Translations under genes and position numbers: made by a program
Source: Mactra quadrangularis
Lineage: Eukaryota; Mollusca; Bivalvia; Venerida; Mactridae
Assembly (NCBI GenBank): GCA_025267735.1
Contig: CM046307.1
Location: 56,849,395-56,913,394 of the forward strand
Length of the DNA: 64,000 nt
Reading direction: 5' to 3'
Shown: in pieces, positions 1 to 14,700 of the stretch
Numbering within the stretch: the stretch's first letter is position 1
Layout: every line of letters starts with the position of its first letter
The notes under the pieces: model-generated
Database searches by the model: none
What the model saw: only the letters and a program-made list of their open reading frames with translations
What the model was told of the DNA's origin: nothing

Positions 1-2403
1 GTTTGCAGAGCAGGGGCTGATCAATTTGAAATTTGTTTTAAGATGGAGTCCTAACAACTGAATTTTAATTCAATAAATATTATCTTTTACTATTTCATCA
101 TATTTCATGTATTATGACGATTCAAGAAAGGGGGTTCGTCATCTATGATTTGACCCACTACATCACTGAATCCATGTTTGTGCTTGTCATTTTGTTGAAT
201 ACATAATTATACATTTTATATGTTCTGGAAAATAAACAATCTATCTATATGGTACAGCTGACATAAGCGTAGCTTTTGTCCTTTGTTGAATATGTATTAA
301 CAATTGATCACATTCTCTTAAATTACAATTGTATGAAAGGTATTGTTACATTTTATTCAACTGTCCGTGGGGCATACATTAACCCTGCTGATATAAATCA
401 ATTGTAAGTATCGAAGTATTGTATAGAGAGTATTTAAATCAGTGGGGTTAATGCATGCCCCACCCAAAGTTGAAAATGATTTAACAAAGTTGCAACTAAG
501 ACTTGAAGCATTGACTTATAAGTAGTTACAGCGGCCTGTTTGTCTTATAACCTATTTTTAGTTACATATATAAAACCCTCCTATATTCTTTTGTTGTATT
601 GTAAGATCTTTAATAATGCGGGCATAGTGCAAAACGGTCTTTACTCATTTTAAAAAAGTGTATGTTACAACTGTTAAAACAGTGTTTAGCACTAAGTCCT
701 TGATATGCTGCTTATTTTCAAATTAGCTGTTAACTATTACAAAATTACAGATTTGAGATTCTTAAGTTATTAAGAAACTAGCTCTCAGGTCAAATAATGA
801 ACAAGATTATAATGACTATTATCTGATACTGGAAGAATTTTAGAATGCACTTAACAGATGGTTGCAGCAAAAGTGCTCAATGGAATTCTTTCTCAGTACT
901 ACAGAAAATTGGGAGTAATTATCTTATAATATCATGCATTATCTTATTATATTGTGTAAAGTGTTTTGTACTCACTTAACTTAATAGATACGGATTAACC
1001 TGAGCATTTTGAACAATGCTTATCTTAAATTCAAAATTGAAAGTATTATTAATTTGTAAATTTTGACTTCGATGTAGGTAACAATTAACTAGGCTATACA
1101 AAAAAGTTTGCATTAAATTTTGTGTAGGAGATTAATAATGAACTATGTAATTAGATCTAGTTACATGGATATTTTTTGCATGCAGGTTTATAGTCAATGT
1201 TAATATAAAGGCTTTATTACTTCAAACGTTGATCTGCTTTAAGTGCTGTGCACATGTTATACAGCCTATCAAAATAGGCATTTTGTTTGTTGAGTGTTTT
1301 GATTGGTCAAGAGTTATGGGTTTGTATGGGCCCTATCAACATTCACAAATTTCAAGAGTGGCAGCACTTTAGACTCCACTGACCATTCAAGTTTATGTTG
1401 TTCCTTCTTAGTGTGGGTGAAAGAGCCCAATATTTTGAGCTCTAGATAAGTTCTATTGTGTTCAGGCAAGTGGAGTCTCACCTTATATAGGTCAAGGTTG
1501 GTTATAGTGGGTGGACGGAAATATCTTAACTTCTCCTTTTTTTCCTTTGTAAATTTATAATCATGCCAGTATTTGTGATGATGTTAGAACTTCACAAGAA
1601 TAAAATATACAGTATAAATCAATCAGTTCACTATGAAATTCTGTAATAAATCACAAGTTACCTTGCAGCATTTCTAGTTAGCTGTACTTACAATGATTTT
1701 ATCATGCATACTTGTCACTAAAATTACTGTTACCTTTATTTTCAGATAGATTCTTGGCAACTTGGTGAAATGATCTGAAGATCATGACAAACTCTTCATG
1801 ACAGGACTGGTTCACTACAATATAAACTAACAAACATTCTTTGGTAATCAACAAGCTTGACTGGTTCATTGCATTCTACATAACCAATGAACCCCACCTA
1901 TGTAGAATTGAACCCAAAGAGGAAAAAGTAGCAAAAACAACACAGTGTGAATGTCAAAGAGCTAATTCATGTGAAATTAGGATTCTGGAAAAAAATATAA
2001 GTTGGGAGTTATAATGATAATAGTGAATTGATTAGAGTGACTAGTGTTATTGAAAAGTGCTATCAGTTTTATTTAGCTTATCATGCAGTGTATGAGAAAT
2101 ACATGATAAAAAAGATACCATTGTTTGAATTTCTGTTTGGTATCTTATAGCTGTGTGTGCTTGATCAGATTGGATTTAAATGAATGTGTTATGTCTAGAA
2201 AAATCATTATTTGAACAGGAGAGATAAAATCTTGGATACATGAAAATTGATATTTTCATGATTTTTATAAATATTTATGTTTATTCATACGCATGTGGTA
2301 GGAAGTAATTTTTCAGTGTGAAGTATTTTTGCTATTCTATTTGCATATGCAAGCTGTTGATGAATTTTCAGGAGGATATTACATGCTGTAATTAGTAGCA
2401 GAA
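1..2403. other. Upstream flank / possible 5' UTR
   Basis: I see no coding exon here. Acceptor-like TTTTCAG sites end at about 1745 and at 2371. The second lies 32 bases before the start codon, so the start exon may begin at 2372 with a non-coding exon further upstream. An in-frame TAA sits at 2389-2391. A MITE lies at 351-480. No convincing promoter was recognised. Confidence 0.5.
351..480. mobile_element. MITE, family M (TTCAACTGTCAGTGG ends)
   Basis: Inverted ends: TTTTATTCAACTGTCCGTGG at the left, and the right end GCCCCACCCAAAGTTGAAAA as its imperfect complement, with the internal arms CATTAACCCTGCTGAT and TTTAAATCAGTGGGGTTAAT. Non-coding. Confidence 0.85.
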
Positions 2404-2767
2404 ATGGAGTGCAAATGCGTAAAGGAATCATTTCTTGTGAACAGTTTGAAAATATTTATATTATGCATAATACTTAATTTGATTGATCCAACATATGGCA
2501 AGGATAAAACTTGGACGTTTAACATTCCAGGTGTATCATTCCTTTCATTTTCGCCAGTCTATACAAACACGCAAAATCAAAGAATATCATTAAGTTTTAG
2601 AACTCGTCAGCCTCATGGATTAATATTTTGTCATTATTTAAAAGATTTGGATGCCACAGAATTAGAGAGATTAAATTATCAAATGTGTGCAGAAATACAG
2701 TATGGAGTATTTGTGATAAATTATAAACTAAAAGATTTTGAAGAAGCGAGGATATCTGTTGGAAAAG
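2404..2767 (+). CDS. Exon 1: signal peptide and first half of LamG1
   Basis: Start at ATG 2404, because an in-frame TAA lies at 2389-2391 and the hydrophobic run (about residues 15-27) ending at PTYG gives a good signal peptide with likely cleavage near residue 32. The rest (residues 35-121) has beta-strand LamG character (ISLSFRTRQPHGLIF). It ends at GGAAAAG/GTAAAT, phase 1. The frame stays open about 70 bases into the intron, but the next exon fits the phase and completes the domain. Confidence 0.88.
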
Positions 2768-5700
2768 GTAAATTTACTCAGAATGCTTATTTTATAATTT
2801 TATGTACCTTATTGCTAAATTTTGTGCAGGGTTTTACATAACTTTTCAGTGATTTCCGCCTAGGATGCATGATATTATTAAAATAGGGGACTTTATTTAA
2901 ATAATAGGGATCTAATTGAGTGGAACTTGTGTCAAAAGTTTTTGGGGAGGTTTAACCTATTATGTAGCAACACATTGTATAGGTCATATTATGGTGGTCA
3001 GTCAACCTACTCACCAGTTACTAGGACTAAGGCATATACTTCCATCAGTGACTGACATCTGCCCAACATGATTTAGAATCAGTGGCTGTTACACATAACC
3101 TAGTAAACCATTCAACTCATTTTTATAGGAAGGATTTAAACCTAACAATAAAAACTCCAAGTAGCAATTTGATTTTTTCAAAGAAAGAAAAGTAGAAGTA
3201 ATGCTTTATGCGCTATTTGATGTCATTCAAATAATTGTCTAGAAAGATGAATATTGGTGAAAAACAAATCTGTTTATTGTAGATTATGTGACTTTAAAGA
3301 CCCTGAAAATGTATTCATTACACTTACTACATTGTAATATATAGACTATATTTTGGTTTCCTTTAGCATTGTGTCTGTTTAAACCAACTTCATATTATTC
3401 TTCACAATGTATAATATGTACTGTACTTGATTCCTTCACTGGTCAACTGTCATTCCCAGTATAGTTCTGGCATTGATTATATTGGCATCAGTGAAGGATT
3501 GTAACAAATGGCTATTGTATGTTAGCTGTCATGGCATGAATCTCTGACACAAGACCTCTGACAGCTTTCCAATTTGTTAAACAATGACTAAATCTTCATG
3601 TCTTTTGTACATGCACAGTGCTTGAAACTACAGATTTACTAAAGCTCTGGGCTAGTGAAAGTTGATTTTGGCTAGTGAATATTATTTATTTCATGTAGCC
3701 AGGACAGCTGATAATTTTAGGAAAGGGTTTGTTTGCTTGGTAAAATCTTCTGAAACCAGGAATTACTGGATTTTGAAGATTTGAACTTTCACCTGTAGAA
3801 TTCATTAACACTAGTCTAGTACTTCTCTCTCAACAATATTTTGAAACCATGTTATCTTTTCAAATGAACAATGAGACTGTTGTTATGTGATACAACCTTA
3901 GAAACATAAGGTACAACTATTGTTTACTTTATCTCTTAGAGAACTTGTTAATTTTCTAATTGAATACATGTTCAGAGGCAGTTCTGGATATTTTATTTAA
4001 GGAAATGAATGTTCTATATGGCATGGTATGATCCACAAGTTATAGTATGAAGTAATGTGTATTGAACAATTTTATTTAACTGTCAGTAGTGTTACATACC
4101 CTCCTGTTTTAAATACTCACTTCAGTATTTCTGTACTTTCTATCAATAATTGAGTATTTAATCAGTTACTTGTAATGTATGCGCCATTGATAGTTGATGC
4201 CTACACTGTATAAGGACAGTCATTGCCTTGAACTTTCTTGAGCACTAGTCCAACCTATCATGTTTATTATACATGTATGTAATTCTAATAGAATCAATAT
4301 GCAAGGTAAAGGCTTTATGCTGGATAGATGGGACTCTGGTACCCCTCGCAGGATCCACTCGTGTATGTACAATGACTTTCTGACAGAATGATGGAACTAT
4401 CTGTCATTGTATGGTAGACAATTGTCTTAGAATAAATATCTGTAATAACACTCTAACTAATTATTATAATCTTGTTGAAATATAGACGATGTCAACTGAC
4501 TATGTGATGTTATGATATACTCATATACTAAACATAGTTTTATTTAACCTTGCCCATTGTTTAAATAAATCAAAGAACTGACAGCACCTCAAGAATATTA
4601 TGACAGGTTGAATGGTATGGTGAAAAATATCTTTTTTCTGGGTTTAAAATTGTGTCATTACAAGATTAGAGTTTTCCTGGCCCTTGTCCATTTACCTTTC
4701 CACAAGGGAGACAACTAATCCAAATACCTGTACATAAATATTGGAGGAAAATTGACATTATTGTCATGGAAGGGTATAACCACCCCTGGTGGGATTTGAA
4801 TCAGTATCCCTTTTGGGAAACTAAATTCAAAATTCAGACCTGCTACCAATTGCACTAAGGTGATAAGTATAATAATACAGAGAAAATAAAAAGGTTTGAT
4901 CTGGGCTTAAGTTCAAACTAATACGAAGGATTCAACAAACTACCCAGTACTGATCTATATATCTTTTGTTCAACTACCTAAAGTCTATAGAAAACTAGTT
5001 AGTGATAATGTGCACCAATGATGTTGAATTTTGATGGGTTGTACACTCCATTTGCTTAAACGTTTTGTCACAGAACTTTTAGTTTGAGCCATTTAACTTT
5101 AACTTAATTTCAAGATCAACTATGTGTAGAAGAAGATGCGGAAAGCTTGGGGAGTTAGTTAGGCAGTATGGCAGTTGTCAGTCATTGGTGAGGGTATGTT
5201 CTTTGTACAAAAGCTTAAGTCCAGAGATCAAGGCTTTGAGGATATGTGTGTTAGATGACTAACTGCCACAATAATAATGACTGAGAAGATGTTGATATGC
5301 AATTTAAAGCACCATAGATAACATTTATTTAAACATTTTCCACCAATGTTGAAAATACATTTATTTTAACATTTTAATAATAATACATTGTTAAAGCATT
5401 TTTAGGAAATTGCATTCATTTAAACACTTCCATTGTATTTTTAAAAATATTTTTGAGGAAATTACATTAATTTAAACATTTTCATTTCATTTATTTAAGC
5501 ATTTTGAGGAAATAGGATTTATTTGAACATTTTTGGGAAAGACCAAGAAAATCTTTTCAAATTTCAAATTCAAAAATTATTGAAAATTTTGATTAGATAT
5601 ATCATTTGGATGTGTTTTTTTTTTAATGACTTAAATGTTACATTTTGAAGCCTTACACTTTCTCTCCAGTAACTGATACAAGAAAAAAACCTTACCAGAA

Positions 5701-8700
5701 TGAATGATTTCATATTTATTGGGAACAAAGCTATTTTTCTCTTTTTTTATTTGATTATTTTTATGATAGAATCACTGAAGTAGTTTGTTCATAGATCGTG
5801 ACTGACTGATGTATTACCATAGACAAGTATCAGAAAGCATTGTTTTCACTGGACCTTATCAAAAATAATCATTTCTTGGACATTATTCTTTGTTCTCTAG
5901 AAATGAAGGTAATAAAATAAGATTTATAACTCTTGTAGCTATAAATATTCCTCATTTTCTATTCAAATATTAATTATGAATCTTACATATGAAAGGCATA
6001 CCATACCATACTGTACATATTGTATTGGATGTTCTATAAGTTTACTATGATTTAAAACTCCTTGACTGTAATATATCCCCCTGGGTAGTCTTTGAATCAA
6101 GAAGCAAATGGTTGAATGGTTGGTCGGTCTGACGATTGGTTGGCTGGCTGCCTGATAGTCTGAGTTTAAGTTGGCTGGCTGGCTTGTTGGTGAGATGAGT
6201 GAAGTCAATGTTATACATTTATTATGTGGGTTGTTGGTATTGATCTGCATTATAACTCTTTCATCAACCGTTTCTATGTTAATGTGAAAATGCTTACCAT
6301 ACTTCAATACCCTATATTATTCCATGGGATAAAATTCTATTCTGTGGTTGCCAATTTGAATTTTCGAAAACCTGTCAGCAATTTGTACATAAAATATTTG
6401 TATACAATCCTGCAGCCAGTCAAATTTGATTACCTGTATGCCAATTTCATTACATGATTTATATCAAAATTTATGTGAATAGGAACGGAACACTGAAATA
6501 ACTGCACGAGACTTTATCTTTTTGACCGTTGTTAAATTTTCACTCAGATACTATCAGAGAACAAATTTATACTGATAAGATATGAGATGAGGGTTACTAA
6601 ATGCATAGAAATTCAGCTTGCTTTATATAACATAATAAATCAAAATAATGAAATTTTTATTTAAAGTATTTTTTTACGATTATTTAATTTCTTATTAAGT
6701 GAGGCATTATGATACCTAATATCAATTTAATTGTATTTTGATGGTCCTATTTCTGTAACAAATTTATTGGATGTTAAAGAATAATGAACTTTGAGATAGT
6801 TAACTTTCAATTACTGTCTGAATTTACAATATTGAAAGCATAATTACAATTTTGAGACCTTCTTCTGAAGAAAAAAATCACTCAATTATTATGATCATAA
6901 TAAAAAAGCATTTTTGAGAAAGAAAAAAGAAAAAAGTGTTTTTTGGTAGGTGTAAAATCATAAATATGACTACTGTGGTCTGGTATATTTCTCTATGGAG
7001 CAGTTGTGAGATTCCTGTGGATAGCTAGGCAAGTATATGTACTAGTAAAATGTAAAGTTGGCAGTCACAGAGATTAGGAATAGCAGTAAACTAAAATAAA
7101 TGGGAGCTGCGGCCGTTACATAGAGGTTAGCATGTCTGACTTGAAATCCGGAGATCGCGGGTTCGAGCCCGGTTGCAGTAGGTCATACCCTATACATGAG
7201 TTGTTGGCCTCGTGGTAGGGTAAGTTAGTACTGGTGATAGAAATTGGTGTCCAGGAAACCTATAGTAGGATTAGAGCTGACCGTTGTATATACATGTATG
7301 ACCTTAATAATTGTTGAATATGACGTTAAAAAAAAGGGAAATGATGTTATGTTATATTCCAAAATAATGCTTACTGGTATGATTGACTTATGGATTAAGA
7401 TCATCATGTTTTGATTTGATTGCTTTATTGCTAAATAACCCATTGGAAGTTCTATCTTACTGCTAACTGTCCATCTTACTGCCAACACGAACAACAATAT
7501 GATGGATCTTACTGCCACAATGTTAATCTTACTGCTGGCAATCACATAATGTTACTGCTGTTCCTATATATTTATTCAGTAAGTGCTGGTAAATTCAACA
7601 GAAAAATGACAATCAATTAGGAATCAAAAGAATATTACTTTCTATATTAAGCTCCATCCTATGTGAAAATATTGCAGACTTTATCCTTAGGATGGGCAAT
7701 TATGCCTTTGCCAATAAAATATAATGGGTATAAAAAATACAAACATGTAATGACCATAATATGATGGAAAATTAACAATTGAAGGTTGTTCATTCAAATA
7801 TGAGGAAAATTAGTTTCTCTTTAAAGAATTTAGTGATGTAAATTATAGAAAATTACTCTAATTGCCGTCTCAACTATGAACATACAAGTAATGTCTGTCA
7901 TTTAGAAATTGACTGTAATTTGATGTTTTGTTTTTTCTCCTGTAAAGTCAAAAGTTCAAATTATTATAGGCTGTGATCATAATAAAGTTAAGTCAAAACA
8001 GGACTTTGATGTTGGTTGTATTTAGATATATTTTACCCATGGTTTGAGAAAATTTTCTTTCATTTTGTTTGATTCGGTCACAATGATGAAATATTTATAT
8101 AAACGTGGGGTTAATTTTCTTATGATTGGGTTCACTTGATTTTGCTTTGATCCTGTTTTAATATATATTTATTAACATCTTTTCACTTGGATACATTTCA
8201 TTGTTTACTTGATGTTGTAATGATAAAATTAACGACAAGGTGTGAGGTATTGGGTGGAGAAGAAAGAGTTACTTATGTAGCAACTTTGAAGTTTTAACGA
8301 TGACATCTAAATTAATTCAAAATATTCGATAACATGTTAAGTTTTTTGCAAAGTTTAGGCAAGATTGACAGTTGAAATTATTTTGTATTAGAAAACTAGT
8401 TCTAAGCATGATCTTGATGTAGACAAATTAATGAAAGTTTGCATTTTTCATTTTTTCTCTTTTGAGTTTTTGCAAGTCACCCTATCCATAAACTACATGA
8501 CTTTGTATGAAACTTTGTATGTAAATTGGGTTGAATTTTAATATCAGCAGTTCAACAGCCAACCTGGCTTACAATCATAAAATGCAACACACAGTTTTTG
8601 CCTGTATAAATTACTATCTTTATCAAACTTTCAATTTTACTCCCTACCATATGAAAATAATTTGATTTATTAATCTAAGATAGTCTTGCTAATAATGAAA

Positions 8701-11700
8701 AAGATAAATCTGTGTGGGTGACATGTTTATTTTTAACAAACATCCATTACATGCATATTAAATTGTACATATAAATGTATCATGATACAAATTTATCATG
8801 ACAAAATAAAATTAATTTTAAACATTACCATTTAACGAGTAATTTAAAGTATGATGCTTTATAGGCCACATTTTATCATTTTTTCTGTCACATCACTCAA
8901 ATGTTTAGTTGCTAATCTTGAGACTAATAAGATTTTGTATCTTGTATTGTGGCAATCCAATTGGTATTGTGGCCACAGGGTTTGTGGATACCCCTGTACC
9001 TTTTGGACCAAGCTGTTAACCTATTACTAAGCACAACCCTTTTCCAGTGAATGAAAACTGCTGTACTTGTTACAAACTGATATAGATGCAATCTGATTAA
9101 AACCCAAACTTAAATTTTCCGCTTGCCTACTTGCTAATTTAGATCTGGCCTTTTTTCACACAAAGGTCACGTTCAGGTGACCTTTTCTCATCATAATATT
9201 AATGACGAAATTGTTATGATACGTAACTTATTTACATTGTCTACGTCACGCAATTTGAAATGAGCCGTCCAAGGGCAGACTGTGAATAATACCGCTGTTA
9301 AATTAGCTAAAAATAGAAATTACGAAATCAAAATGTTATTAATAGTGTTTCGTCTAGATGAAAGCTACGCATTGATTAGTCAACATAAAGGTCATCTCGA
9401 CGTGACCGTGCATTGAGAAAGTAGATATCCTGTACGACAGTGCTCTACAGGATATCTGTTTACGGAGATTGATATAGAAGTAGGCGGGTAATTAGTCATA
9501 GAAAATATTGCACTTTTATGGTTTTGCTATTAACATTTATAACACAATATATCAGCCTTTGGTACTCTGGAAATGTTAAGAAGATATGGGTGCTTAGGAA
9601 AAAAATATGGATCAGTTCCCTTGAGCGAATAAAAAACTTGTTATGATCATATGTTATTTCATGCTTTATGGGTAAATATGAGCTAATTCAATGAAATTAT
9701 GCAGTGAAAATATAAATATAAATCTTATATTTTCAATGTAGTGAAAATACATTGTATATTAATGTCAAAACAACATCAATATATTTAATGACAAGTGTTG
9801 TCTTTTAAGTTTGTGTAAAATAAATCTCTAACAGAAAGCTGGAAAAGCTTAAAAGAAACAAGATATTCATCCATTTTGGGGTATTTTTATACTTCAATCC
9901 ATGAAGCTCAGAAAATGAAGGCTTTGCCATTCTTGAAAAAATGTGTTTTCTGAGCTCACTCGGTGAAATAAAAATCTGCCTTTCACCAAAGTCCACAAAT
10001 ATCCTCTAGATGTATAAAATATGTTTACAGTGAAAGGGCTTGACATCTACAATGACATTCAATTATAAAAATTGTTTTCTGCCTAACATAATAACACCCT
10101 ATGTTATTTAAAATTAACTTTTATATATACTATGGTGGACAAAATAATTACATATGTGTCATGATAATGTCATACTTTAAAAAGGTTAAAAATACCGCTT
10201 TCAACAAAAATTGCTGAGTTGATTTACTCTGACAGAGCTTTACAAAAATTTGAAAAATCCAAGTGAGTATCATAGGGGTGGATCAGATAATGTTCTAAGA
10301 CTTGTTTGAGGAGTTGAAGTTTCTGCTGGTATTTTTGTGTTGATATCAATTTATCATTGAAACTGTTTTTAGATTATAACTACAATTTGCAGCGACTCAT
10401 TAATTGTTAACCTGGTTTTACTGCAACTTGATGTATCACATTGAAATTGACTCAAAAATATGATACAGATATAAAAATCAACTTAAAACATGTTTGTGAA
10501 TTGTCTACTGTCACAGGCCCAGTTTAAACTTAAAGTTATAATTGTAGAAGCAAAGTTAATATAGTCATGTATTAATGTAAATCTTTGGGGTTCAAGAAAA
10601 TAAGCAAGTTATCAGAGATTTTTGGGACAAGAAAATGGAATTCATTTCATGAAATAAGTCATATTCATGTAAAATTATAGTTTAAATCATAATTTGATTC
10701 ATCAACAAAATAATGCAGATTTTTCGGAATTAGCTCAGTTGTATTGTTGTGCATTTTTCTTTGGTAAATGTGTGTCAGTTAATTCTAAAAACAGGCTTTT
10801 GTCATAGGACTTAAGAAGCTGGGCTCAGTAGTGTTTAGCCTAGACTTATTTACTCAAGATTACCCTTAATTAGTTCTACCCAGTTGCTGCAGTTTGGTCT
10901 AATCAACTTGGTAATACATTCTCAAGTGTCCATGAAAACTTCTCTGGAAGAAACCCAAAGTCCTGTTGTGTTTTGAATTGGGTATTATTAATCACTAATC
11001 ATAAAAATCAAGCAGAATTTATAACTCCTTTCTTCCTGGGACACCAGGCTTATCTGATTTTAAACTCTGAGACTATCATGATTTACTATCAAAAACTATC
11101 ATACAGTCTACGAAATAAGGATATGAAAGTGGTTGTCCGAACAGATCATTTTAAGAGCAAGCACTTAGTATATCTCATTTGCTGAATTTTGGTTGCCCAA
11201 AAGAAATTGTTGGTTGCCCATACTAAAAAGTTGTTGTTTTAAGGGCAACTGGAAACCCACTTATTTTGTAGACTGATCATTAGTACCTATCTAAGCTGGC
11301 AAATTTGGCAGCTAGCTAGTCTATTGAGTGTTTGTGGGTTTGATTCCCGGCATGGGGGATACTTTTGTGAAGTTTGGTCATGTAAAAATTTCTACAGCCA
11401 TTCTTCCTTCTACCACTGATTCTTAATTATGTAGGTCAGATTTCAGTCAATAATGGAAGTTTGCGCCTTAGGTAACTTGTTAACAGCTAAACCCAGAGAT
11501 TTAGTCTTTCCAGGAATGATGAGTAGGTTGACTGACCACCGTGGTATTACTTAAATAATGTATTGCTATAGCACTAAACCCAACCCCAAAAAAAATGATT
11601 ATTTAAAATAGATCCTACACAGTAAATTATACATGTACATTTTTTCTTATATTTTTCAGCTTTAAATAATGACCAATGGCATCAAATGGAAGTATATTTA

Positions 11701-14700
11701 GACATTCAAACAGGGGAGTTAAAAGCTGCCATTGATAATGAGATAGGAGTTGTCTCCCTTAAACAATATACCAGACAAGAGTTCTCTACCCTGTTAGACT
11801 GGTCTACACATTCATCTGCCATCTATTTTGGAGGTAAGTTCAATCATATTGTAAAATAAAGAGTTATTTTCTACTCACTCCTACTCACACTTAGAGTTGT
11901 AAGATCCAGGAACTGTCCTGCTGAAACTGCTTTAATTATAAATTCAGCAAAAATGCATACATGTCCATACATGTGCATTTTATTGATCCATACAAAATAC
12001 ATCCAGATTTATTGATGGGTTGTTTTACATCTTTAAATGATATCAATGAACCTGTCAAACATGTCAAGTTTCTACTCATGGAGAAATATTTGGTAATATA
12101 TTTGCTTCAATTCAATGATTGTATTTTATAATTCATCTTGTCATATTGCCAAGGCAAGTATATCAAATTTCAACTCAAAACTGTACATGTATGATATGAT
12201 GAAGAGTGTGTATAGAGAGCAAGAGCAGGCTTAGCAGCCATTCTGTTTTGAAATTCTGAAAAAAATCCTTTTCCTTTACAATTGTAAGGATATAAAAATA
12301 TGGAAAAAGATAAAATGAATCTTAAGATATTTCTTTAATGAAGCCCTGGGACAGTAATGGTTAGAAAATGTTGGATTATATTTTTTATGCCAAATCTAGG
12401 AACCTCTTGGGAAATTTTCTGGACCCCCTTGAAAGATGGTTTTCACATTCTTATGGTAAGCAATGTGGAACCATGTTGGCCCTCTTGTTAATAATTGTGA
12501 ACTGGACAGTATGGGTCCAAAACTGTTATATTTTGGTGCCATATTTTTGAAACCTCTTCAGGGAAATTTTCTAGACCCACTTGGAAGATGTTTAAGGCTG
12601 TTAACATTTTTATCACCTGTGGCCTGTTGTTTGATAAATACAAACTAATGTACAATAACATGGTGATTAGCATATCTTATAAATGTATTTACTATTTAGA
12701 TCAGTATTTAGAGATAAAGATAAGGAAATAAGTAAAGGATAATTTACTATAATAATATAAGTGTTGTTATCCTGTCTGATCATCATATCATTATCATAAT
12801 ATTCTGTATACTATAATGTATGGACTGATCTAGCAGGGAGGGAGAAGTCCTAGACCCCTAGAAATTAACAGAATACATGCAGTTATTGATACATCAGATT
12901 TCATTCTCTCTAACTTGATTTTGTGTTGATCAGGGACACTCTCATTGGCCTACTCATAACCAGATAGCAATGAAAAGAGTCTGTATTGTTACATTACCCT
13001 TTCATACATGTAGTAAAGTTTCTTCACCTGGAAATATAGCCTTAGTACCCTTTTGCAAGAAACAAAACTACACTGTATATTTTTTGATTTTCTGTGATGT
13101 TTGACTTATACTATATCCCCAGAATATGGTTCCTTGACCTGCCTACTCAATGGCTATAATGTATCACTGCTGGAAGCTAAGCATTCTTACAATGTTACAG
13201 AATTCATCCTATATTCTGTTTTATGATACAGTGCACTCCATATGTCTTTGGACAAAATTCTGTTGTAAAGATAAACTGATAAACATTTACCTATGAAAAA
13301 AGAAACCGAGTGTCATCAGCAAATTTTAAATCAGAGTTACTTAATCAACATATGATTTAAACAGTGTTATAGTGCTTAAATATTGACCCCGACCTGACCT
13401 TTCACATTTTACATCTAATAATTATCTACACATATCCCGATGAAAGTTAGTACCATGCCTATTCTACACTTCGGCAGCAATCGTAGAATTATAGAAGTAT
13501 GTTTGTGTGTTAAGTTTAAACTCATAATCCTCACAGTCAAGGTGTAATCGAGCATTAATACTATATTCGTAACAATGTAATGAATATTCTTGCATAAAGG
13601 TCAGGTCGGGGTCAATATTTACGCACAATACATGAATAAATTTTAATTCTAGTAAAATTACTTGACATACACATGATCATTTTTTCACAAAATTCCAATT
13701 TTGTCCAGGAACTTTTGGAGGGCACTTTAAATATTTAGTTTATTTTGGTAAATAATTGATCCTGTCTGAACCCAGCATCCTCTTGTTATATGTTATGAAA
13801 TGTAGGAATGAAAATTACATCAGAGAATTTTTTATTATAATAACAGTTCATTTACCTATCATGGTCTTTGTTTAATGTTTATATTTTTGTTATTTTCTAC
13901 AAAGTCTAAAAAACCACTAGTGTATCATATTAATGTTTCAAAAATATAATATTTGGTGCATTGGCCAAAGTTTATAGATATTTTTCTTTTTACATTTCTT
14001 TTGCCCATAATGCCTGCAAAAGCCCGTGAGTTGTAACAGTTTACATTGAATCCTCTTCACAATTTTTTTTGCCCATTCTCTTGTTAACTACTTGAAAATA
14101 TTTTTGTGCAAAGGATTTGGAGCTAACTATCAAAATTCACAAAATCAATTGTAATTAGGGACTTTAGTCAGTAATCTTTCCCTGATAAAATCTGAAGCAA
14201 TCCAATTGGTAAGTAGGTCCTTACAGTTGGAATCCTCGGATTTTATCATTGAATTTCTATGAAAAGGATAACAAAATATTTTATCTAATATCTTTCTAGT
14301 TAATTGAGATATCTACAAAAGTGACAAAATTTAGACAGTTCTTTACCATAAAAATACTTAGCTAGGGTTTCAAACAATTGCAAATTAAATGATTTACAAA
14401 AAAGTTATTAAAGATTAATTTTGGTAAATTGACATTAAAAGTAAGGGTAAAATCCGAGTAATCCAACTAGTAGAACCTACCTTTTTGAATAGTTTGCAAG
14501 GGGAAATAACTGACTAAAGTCCCTTATTGCTCCGAGAAAGAAAAGAAGTACAATGACATGTAGTTATTTTATGCACTGTTGTTTACATACAATTGTCTAG
14601 AAAGAGACATTGGTTGAAAAAAAACTTGTATTCTTTATTAGTTATTGTAGATCACATGACTGTAATACTTCATTTAATGTTACATGTTGTTCAGAATGAT

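Larger units (their letters stand above)
2768..11659 (+). other. Intron 1 (8.9 kb)
   Basis: Holds SINE copies (2945-3087 reverse, 4690-4870 reverse, 7104-7335, 11295-11596), a MITE at 4070-4198, a degenerate T-rich tandem stretch at 5310-5540, a Gly/Trp-like GGCT run at 6118-6190 and a GC-richer palindromic patch at 9160-9480. I see no coding sequence in it. Confidence 0.8.

Noticed and set aside
2768..2841. Extension of exon 1 to the stop at 2841
   Set aside because: Sequence after GTAAAT loses domain character, and exon 2 completes LamG1 in the right phase. A short secreted intron-retention form cannot be excluded.
6118..6190. GGTTGGCTGGCT run as a regulatory or structural motif
   Set aside because: Simple low-complexity repeat; no support for function.
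7104..7180. tRNA gene
   Set aside because: Has A- and B-box-like words, but the body continues into a SINE with poly-A, and no full cloverleaf could be drawn.
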